Part shown: positions 14,483 through 17,314 of the stretch, in pieces
How the letters are laid out: every line of letters starts with the position of its first letter
Position numbering within the stretch: the stretch's first letter is position 1
Assembly (NCBI GenBank): GCA_010365205.1
Contig: JAAFGU010000017.1
Location: 3,027-20,340, forward strand
DNA: 17,314 nt
From: Aromatoleum sp.
GTDB taxonomy: Bacteria; Pseudomonadota; Gammaproteobacteria; Burkholderiales; Casimicrobiaceae
Direction: 5' to 3'
The notes under the pieces: generated by a model
Databases searched by the model: none
What the model saw: the letters and a program-made list of their open reading frames with translations, nothing else
What the model was told of the DNA's origin: nothing
Made by a program: the position numbers and the translations under genes

Positions 14483-15448
14483 TCACTTGGCGCCGCGCGT
14501 GTAGTACTTGAACAGTTCGTCCCGCTGCGGCTTGGTCAGCGCTGCCGGCAGAAACTTCAGGCTGACCGCATCCGCCATCGCTTCGTCGAGCCCGGAGAGC
14601 CGATCGAGCCGGAGATTCTCCTTCGGGTAGAACTGATCGCGAACGTCCCTGGCGAGGCCTTCGGAAATACCGACAAACTGGGCGTAGGCCTTGAGCGCGT
14701 CGGGGTTCGAATACATCCATTCCAGCGTTTCGCGGTAGGCCGCCAGGAAACGGTCGACCGCGTCGCGCCGCCGCTCCACGGTCGCCGTATTGGCGATCAT
14801 CAGACGAACCGTCTGATTGCGAAAGGCCGGCACGTCGCTTTCGCGAACGACGATACGGACGCGGCCCTGCTGCAGCGCTTCGACGGCGAACGGCGGGGAA
14901 GACCAGCCGATATCGACCTGGCCCGACATCGTCTGCGTGAAGGTCGCCGCAGGATTGCCGGTCGCGACCGGTTTCAATTGAACGCCGAATTCCCGGATGA
15001 AGGCCAGCACCGCAAGGTTCGTCGACGAACCGGTGGTGGAGTAGGCAATGGTCTTTCCGGCGGCGTCCTTGATGCTCTTGACCGGCGACTCCGCGGGGAC
15101 ATACCAGAACAGATCGTCCGCGCCCGTGGTCGAGTTGGCGATGGCGCGCACGGGTGCGCCTTTGGCGAAGGCACCGAGCAACCCTGACGTGCCCACGCCA
15201 AGTCCGATGTCCACGCTGCCGGAAATCACCGCTTGCAGCGTCTCGCCCCCACCTTGGGTGTAGAGCAACTCAAGCGTCAAGCCGTGCTTCTTGAAAATGC
15301 CGGCTTTCTGGCCAAGCTCGGGCGGTGAGTTCTCCCAGTTGCCGCGCTGCCCGATCGCGAGCTTGAGCGTGTCGTCCGCGACAGCGCTTGCACTCCCGAT
15401 CGTCAACAGGATGGCAGCCAGCCATTGCCGCGTCAGCCCGAGTGTCAT
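14483..15448 (-). CDS. NitT/TauT-type ABC transporter substrate-binding protein (orphan)
   Basis: The 321-residue protein has a Sec signal (MTLGLTRQWLAAILLTIGSA, cleavage near SAVA/DD) and the layout of NMT1/SsuA-like periplasmic binding proteins: LKLAIGQRGNWENSPPELGQ, KAGIFKKHGLTLEL, GGGETLQAVISGSVDIGLGV, then DDLFWYVPAESPVKSIKDAAGKT and VDIGWSSPPFAVEALQQG. The family binds sulfonates, nitrate, pyrimidine precursors or aromatic acids; the ligand cannot be assigned. The ATG at 15448 has a near-perfect ribosome binding site (GGAGGAGAACACG then ATG). No permease or ATPase gene is adjacent, so it works with partners elsewhere or as an independent binder. It converges on the aldolase gene, and 176 bases separate its start from the end of the slipin gene upstream; that gap shows no gene. 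Confidence 0.9.
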   Translation of the reverse strand: MTLGLTRQWLAAILLTIGSASAVADDTLKLAIGQRGNWENSPPELGQKAGIFKKHGLTLELLYTQGGGETLQAVISGSVDIGLGVGTSGLLGAFAKGAPVRAIANSTTGADDLFWYVPAESPVKSIKDAAGKTIAYSTTGSSTNLAVLAFIREFGVQLKPVATGNPAATFTQTMSGQVDIGWSSPPFAVEALQQGRVRIVVRESDVPAFRNQTVRLMIANTATVERRRDAVDRFLAAYRETLEWMYSNPDALKAYAQFVGISEGLARDVRDQFYPKENLRLDRLSGLDEAMADAVSLKFLPAALTKPQRDELFKYYTRGAK

Positions 15449-15624
15449 CGTGTTCTCCTCCCGCGTCGAAGTCCTGAGTTCCCCTTACCCGCTGCGCGCG
15501 CGTTTTTGCACGCGTTTTTTTGCAACATTGTCGCCGTCACGGGGGACTCAGCGTGCGCTTTCGCTCGGTTTCGCGCGATGCTCGCGCGCTACGGCGTTAT
15601 GCGGACGGGGAGCATACGGCGTGC

Positions 15625-16395
15625 TCACCCCGGCGGCAAATCCTGCCTTCGGCCACTTGCAAATGCCGTGAGCAGATCAATCGGCAGCGGAAAGACGATG
15701 GTCGAACTCTTGTCGCCCGCGATATTGGCCAGCGTTTGCAGGTAGCGCAGTTGCATCGCCTGCGGTTGCTGCGACAGGATCTGAGCCGCCTGCAGCAGTT
15801 TTTCCGAAGCCTGCAACTCGCCTTCGGCATGAATGATCTTCGCCCGCCGCTCGCGCTCCGCTTCCGCCTGCCGCGCAATCGCCCGGATCATCGTCTCGTT
15901 GAGGTCGACGTCCTTCATTTCGACGGTGGACACCTTGATGCCCCAGGCGGCGGTCTGGACGTCGAGCACCTGCTGGATGTCGGAATTGAGCTTTTCCCGC
16001 GCCGCCAGCAACTCGTCGAGTTCGTGTTTGCCGAGCACCGCGCGCAGCGTCGTCTGCGCGAGCTGGCTGGTGGCCTGGTAGTAGTTCTCGACCTGGATCA
16101 CGGCCTTGGCCGGATCGACGATACGGAAATACACCACCGCGTTGACCTTCACCGATACGTTGTCGCGCGTGATCACGTCCTGCGGCGGCACATCCATGAC
16201 GACGGTGCGCAGGTCGATGCGGACCATTTGCTGAACCACGGGAATCAGCAGGAAGAAGCCGGGACCCTTTACCATCCAGAACCGGCCGAGCATGAAGACG
16301 ACGGCACGCTGATATTCGCGCAAGACCCTGAACGACATCGCGATGACCAGCGCAATAATGACGACGATCGTGCCGAAACCCAATCCGACGTACAT
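15625..16395 (-). CDS. Slipin (stomatin/SPFH-band 7 family membrane protein)
   Basis: The 256-residue protein has one N-terminal membrane segment (GFGTIVVIIALVIAMSF, residues 6-22) followed by a band 7 domain: EYQRAVVFMLGRFWMVKGPG, IDLRTVVMDVPPQDVITRDN, VSVKVNAVVYFRIVDP, then the helical LAQTTLRAVLGKHELDELL. A Glu/Arg/Ala-rich coiled coil (RAIARQAEAERERRAKIIHA) leads to a C-terminal YLQTLANIAG. Slipins form membrane-bound oligomers and are nearly always paired with an NfeD protein, as here; the NfeD-slipin pair is linked to membrane microdomains and membrane protein quality control. The ATG at 16395 is preceded by AAGGAG, inside the end of the NfeD gene; the NfeD stop is only 2 bases upstream, so the two are translationally coupled. 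Confidence 0.95.
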   Translation of the reverse strand: MYVGLGFGTIVVIIALVIAMSFRVLREYQRAVVFMLGRFWMVKGPGFFLLIPVVQQMVRIDLRTVVMDVPPQDVITRDNVSVKVNAVVYFRIVDPAKAVIQVENYYQATSQLAQTTLRAVLGKHELDELLAAREKLNSDIQQVLDVQTAAWGIKVSTVEMKDVDLNETMIRAIARQAEAERERRAKIIHAEGELQASEKLLQAAQILSQQPQAMQLRYLQTLANIAGDKSSTIVFPLPIDLLTAFASGRRQDLPPG

Positions 16396-16397
16396 GT

Positions 16398-17314
16398 TCA
16401 GACTCCTTTATCGGCATCCGTCACGGGGACGACGGACAGTGTGAGATCGCTGCGCGCGGTGACGCGCACGTGCTGGCCGCGATGGATCGGAACCGGGCTC
16501 ACCACCCGCCATTGCTCGCCGTGGATCCGCGCCCAGCCTTCGGTTTCGACATCGTCGAGCGTGACGCCCTCGCTGCCGATCAGCTCCTCGGCGCCGGTGA
16601 CGATCGGACGCCGGCGGGCCTTCAGTGCAACGCCCGCGATGCAGAATATGAACAGCGCGGTGACGACGACGACGGTCGCGATGAGCGACAGGGGAATGCC
16701 GAAGCCGGGCACATCGGTGTCGATCAGCATGACTGCGCCGATCGAAAACGCGACGACACCGCCGATGCCGAGCGAACCGTACGCCGGCAGAAAGACTTCG
16801 GCCGCCATGAACGTCAGGCCGAGCAGGATGAGCCCCAGTCCGGCGTAGTTCACCGGCAGCATCTGCAGCGCGAACAGCCCGAGCAGCAGGCAAATGGCGC
16901 CAAGCACGCCGGGCAGCGCCAAGCCCGGATTCCAGAACTCGAAGAACAATCCGTAGACGCCGGCCATCAGCAGCATCAACGCGACGCTGGGGTCGGTGAT
17001 GATGGCCAGGAACCGGGTCCGCCAATCGGGCGCGATCGTCGTCAGCGGCGCCGCCGACGTATCGAGCACGCGGTCGCCGCCCGCGGTGGATACTCTGCGG
17101 CCATCGAGCTTCGCCAGAAGGTCCGGCACGTCGCGCGCCGTCAGATCGATCACGTTCTGGGCGAGCGCTTCGTCGGCGGACAGGCTGACCGCTTCACGCA
17201 CCGCGCGTTCCGCCCACTCGACGTTGCGCCCGCGCATTTGCGCGAACGAACGGATGTACGCGGCCGCATCGTGCACCTGTTTCCGCGTCATTGCGCCTTG
17301 CCCTTCGGCGTGGT
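16398..17314 (-). CDS. NfeD family protein, C-terminal part of the ClpP-class long form (partial)
   Basis: The frame is open to the right edge, with in-frame codons for HAEGQGA before the first visible Met at 17291, so the real start is beyond the window. The visible part begins with the end of a ClpP-like serine protease domain (NDAAAYIRS-type DAAAYIRSFAQMRGRNVEWA, then AVREAVSLSADEALAQNVIDL). Four to six membrane segments follow (PSVALMLLMAGVYGLFFEFW, VLGAICLLLGLFALQML, LILLGLTFMAAEVFL, ISLIATVVVVTALFIF region), and a C-terminal OB-fold domain (LIGSEGVTLDDVETEGWARI, HGEQWRVVSP). Long NfeD proteins are membrane serine proteases that cleave near the C-terminus of stomatin partners; the slipin gene starts 2 bases downstream. 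The catalytic Ser and Lys lie outside the window and cannot be checked. Confidence 0.93.
   Translation of the reverse strand, partial: HAEGQGAMTRKQVHDAAAYIRSFAQMRGRNVEWAERAVREAVSLSADEALAQNVIDLTARDVPDLLAKLDGRRVSTAGGDRVLDTSAAPLTTIAPDWRTRFLAIITDPSVALMLLMAGVYGLFFEFWNPGLALPGVLGAICLLLGLFALQMLPVNYAGLGLILLGLTFMAAEVFLPAYGSLGIGGVVAFSIGAVMLIDTDVPGFGIPLSLIATVVVVTALFIFCIAGVALKARRRPIVTGAEELIGSEGVTLDDVETEGWARIHGEQWRVVSPVPIHRGQHVRVTARSDLTLSVVPVTDADKGV

Noticed and set aside
15499..15521. CGCG-loop-CGCG followed by seven T on the plus strand
   Set aside because: The stem is only 4 bp, and no plus-strand gene would need a terminator here; it is a GC/T-rich coincidence upstream of the binding-protein gene.
15520..16848. 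442-codon plus-strand frame opposite slipin and NfeD
   Set aside because: Composition is that of an antisense shadow, and both minus-strand genes have strong family motifs.

Overview
The window is a GC-rich chromosomal segment, most likely from a beta-proteobacterium or a related proteobacterium. The basis is the gene families (an NnrS membrane protein with a HemN remnant beside it, a STAS-MlaE/ATPase/MCE lipid transporter, an NfeD-slipin pair, a RAYT/REPIN-like hairpin), the Gram-negative export signals and the codon usage. No rRNA, tRNA, CRISPR array or intact transposase gene was seen.

Layout. 1-1962 (+): the tail of a ferritin-like protein, a RidA-family protein, a broken HemN fragment and an intact nnrS. 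1963-2749: a poor stretch with the C-terminal remnant of an NAD-dependent epimerase on the minus strand. 2750-6365 (+): an exported protein of unknown function, then a compact, overlapping permease-ATPase-MCE operon for lipid transport between the membranes. 6444-8007 (+): a sorbosone-dehydrogenase-like lipoprotein and a 58-residue basic protein. A strong two-sided hairpin then separates these from 8111-9501 (-), which holds a RibD-C reductase, a decayed ABC ATPase fragment with a 15-bp tandem repeat, and a 72-residue secreted protein.

10014-13571 (+) is the most unusual part. It holds two tandem genes, each of exactly 552 codons and about 70% identical, for exported proteins that I do not recognise by name. 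Their N-terminal halves have the strand order and His...Cys pair expected of a caspase/separase/CHAT-like (clan CD) cysteine peptidase. Their C-terminal halves look like helical (HEAT-like) repeats. Both copies keep all nine cysteines. This duplicated, apparently periplasmic peptidase-like pair is the best candidate for an undescribed system.

13635-17314: a class II aldolase-family gene (+) converges on an orphan NitT/TauT-type substrate-binding protein (-), with a perfect 24-bp inverted repeat (REPIN-like) between them. A slipin and an NfeD protein (-), closely coupled, run off the right edge. Three gene remnants (HemN, epimerase, ABC ATPase) point to repeated local gene loss or rearrangement.
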